A DNA stretch of 64,000 nucleotides. Origin: Rhododendron vialii (lineage: Eukaryota; Streptophyta; Magnoliopsida; Ericales; Ericaceae). Positions within the stretch are counted from its first letter, which is position 1. Every line of letters begins with the position of its first letter. The stretch covers positions 35,555,501 to 35,619,500 of the forward strand of contig NC_080567.1 in assembly GCF_030253575.1 (NCBI RefSeq), read 5' to 3'. Below are positions 62,113-64,000 of the stretch, in pieces. A program made the position numbers and the translations under genes. The notes below the pieces were generated by a model that worked only from the letters and a program-made list of their open reading frames with translations, did not search any database and was not told the DNA's origin.

Positions 62113-62824
62113 GGCCATCCACAGTGGTATAATAAAAAGTCAATACCATTGTTTTTAAAGTTAACAATGTTAGTGCAAAAGATGGCTCACAATGGTATAA
62201 TCAAACTTTGTAACATCCTTAGAAATAATCAAATTTTGGATTTTGAATAACCAAAACTACCAACATTTTTCAATATAATCAAAATTTGTGGACTCCACAC
62301 CACATAAGTTAACTAGTTTTAAAATTTGTATACACGCGTGTTTCAATTGGTATTTTTTTGTTCTCTTCTTCGCCTACTCTATATCTTCTTCACTTCATCC
62401 ACAAACTATCTCTTTCTTTCCCTCAAAAAGTGAAGCTCATATCTCTCGATCATCTACAATTCAACCCGTCATTGCCGGATTAAGGTATTTCACTATTCTT
62501 TCCCATTTTTTATTCCCCCCCCCCCCCACCAAAAAAAAAAAAAAATCATAATATGAGGGAAGAAAGTCACCGATTTTCCCCCAAAATTAAGAGAGGGAAT
62601 CGATATATTTTTGCCAAAAAAAATGTAAATTAAGGGAAGTGAATGGCAGGAAACAGAGGGGGAGAGAGAGTGAAATTGTAGTGGACCCTTATTTTGGTTA
62701 TGGACTAGAAGTGACTATTGTGAAGCTCAACATTGTTAAGCTTAGAAACTTTATAAGTGAATAATCAAAAGTTGATATGTCAACTTTTGGTTATCATTTT
62801 TTGATTATATCACTGTGGATGACC
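62113..62824. mobile_element. PIF/Harbinger-type (Tourist-like) non-autonomous element
   Basis: The ends ggccatccacagtg and cactgtggatgacc are inverted repeats, flanked by TTA at 62110-62112 and 62825-62827. The 3-bp TTA duplication is diagnostic of PIF/Harbinger. Length is 712 bp, longer than most MITEs of this type. The interior includes a C-run then A-run at about 62515-62545 and no transposase frame. Confidence 0.85.
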
Positions 62825-62938
62825 TTATATACCCTTTAACAATAGCACCAAGGCCATCACCCTAAGAATTTGTCCTAGTGAGTTTGGCCCACCTCTCCCC
62901 TTATTATCAATTGGTTTTGAGGTGAATGTTTTAACATG

Positions 62939-64000
62939 TGTTAGCCCCAAGGTTCTTGATCTTGATGATAACAAACACGACCTATTTAGAATTGCATTAG
63001 TCAATTGGGCTTCATTGGTGAGATATATTCTTATTGGGCTAATTATGTTATTCATTCGTTTTGAAGGGACTTATGAGCAATCCCTTTTTGTATAAGTTGT
63101 ACGAGCTGTGAGATTGATACAGTGAATAACTTTCTCGACCTGGGCTTCTACGATAAAAATATGAACGGCAATGGAAACTATCAAAGGGAAGAGATTTTCG
63201 GCTGGTGGAGAATCAAAGGGTTTTTGGGATCAATCAAGGATTCAAATTGAAGGGATATTCTTCATCAAATTGCTATCTTCAATAGACAAGTAAATTGAAG
63301 AAGGAGAGAGATTAGGGAAAATCTCCTTCTAATTTTTAACGGTTGGAAAAAATTTGTAAGGAAAGAAGAAATCTGTTGGTGATACAGAGATTGAATGAAG
63401 AAGCAAATAAGGTAAGATTGTGGCTGATTTCTTGCAATGGCTAGGAGAAGAAATTCTAATGTTCAATTGGGTCTTCATGGTTAAAAAGAGAAGACGGAGG
63501 AAACAACTGATCTCCAACTATTGAAGAAAAATCCAGTGAGCTCTCACTTGCAAATTTGTCTACTGATCATTCAATTCTAGGCTTACATCTTGAATATCTA
63601 CACTAGTTTGAGTGTTGTTCTTTGAACCATATTGTAAAAGGGATTTCACACCCTTGTCTGAGATTGAAATCGTTTTTGTGAGTGGTTTTTGGGTAGAAAA
63701 ATCATTTGGGATTTAGGTGTGACTAGCGTTGGAATCTTAGATAGTTGGGAGTGAATTCGGAGTAATCACTCGTTGTAAGGTTCTCTAGCACCCGCAAAGC
63801 TAGAAGTTTGTAACAACTATTGGAGATAGTGCAACAATTCCCGAGTAGGACACTTGGGCAGTGGAGTAGGTCGTGAAGTTGCGGACCGAACCACTATAAA
63901 ATCCTCGTGTTTGATTTCTCTTTCCCTTACTCTTTTACTTTACGTTTTGCATACTATATTACTTGAGTTAACTGATATATCTTTGAATCTAACTTGGAAT
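62939..64000 (+). mobile_element. Start of a Copia-type LTR, cut by the window end (fossil)
   Basis: tgttagccccaaggttcttg, then atcttgatgataacaaac, resembles the start of large Copia (SIRE/Maximus-like) LTRs. Further in, gtaatcactcgttgtaaggt, tgggcagtggagtaggtcgt and cggaccgaaccactataaaa resemble the 3' half of such LTRs. The end lies outside the window, so length, target duplication, wholeness and age cannot be judged. The family assignment is by resemblance only. Confidence 0.5.

Overview
This is a nuclear DNA window from a eudicot plant. The evidence is intron-rich protein genes with plant-only architectures (a D3-type cyclin, a PTEN2-type phosphatase, a granulin-tailed papain-like protease, family-1 glycosyltransferases), AT-rich spacers, long CT/GA microsatellites and many small inverted-repeat transposons. 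A woody species, possibly in Ericales, is my guess from the general look; nothing in the sequence proves it.

Seven intact genes are supported, all on the minus strand. From left to right they are: CYCD3-type cyclin (4 exons, 378 aa, 10582-13101); a short C2-domain protein with a Pro/Tyr-rich tail (7 exons, 252 aa, 23259-26675); PTEN2-type lipid/protein phosphatase (12 coding exons, 609 aa, 33808-38822, probably with a 5' UTR exon near 40.1 kb); RD21-type cysteine protease with granulin domain (5 exons, 463 aa, 42858-47148); and three single-exon UGT73-like glycosyltransferases (53059-54519, 56496-57959, 59639-61069). I reconstructed exon junctions from GT/AG sites and reading-phase continuity, and every gene closes in frame. 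A broken EF-hand gene lies at 31557-31909.

The remainder is spacer and repeats. 1-10.5 kb, 13.3-23.2 kb and 26.9-33.6 kb hold no gene I can support. They hold foldback elements, SINE-like repeats, microsatellites, a TTCACAC minisatellite, and an LTR with a primer-binding site (28544-31137) that appears to split that minisatellite. 47.4-52.3 kb is a pile of nested DNA transposons inside a decayed LINE. 62.1-64 kb holds a Harbinger-type element with TTA target duplications, then what looks like the start of a Copia-type LTR running off the window.

The genes do not form a pathway; only the UGT cluster is functionally linked. The first two UGT genes arose by tandem duplication of a unit of about 3 kb. 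The second copy is open along its whole length, yet it has Ala where the catalytic Asp should be (residue 124) and has lost a TATA-like box kept by its twin. This is the most interesting observation in the window. I saw no CRISPR array, no rRNA or convincing tRNA gene, and no clearly new multi-gene system.
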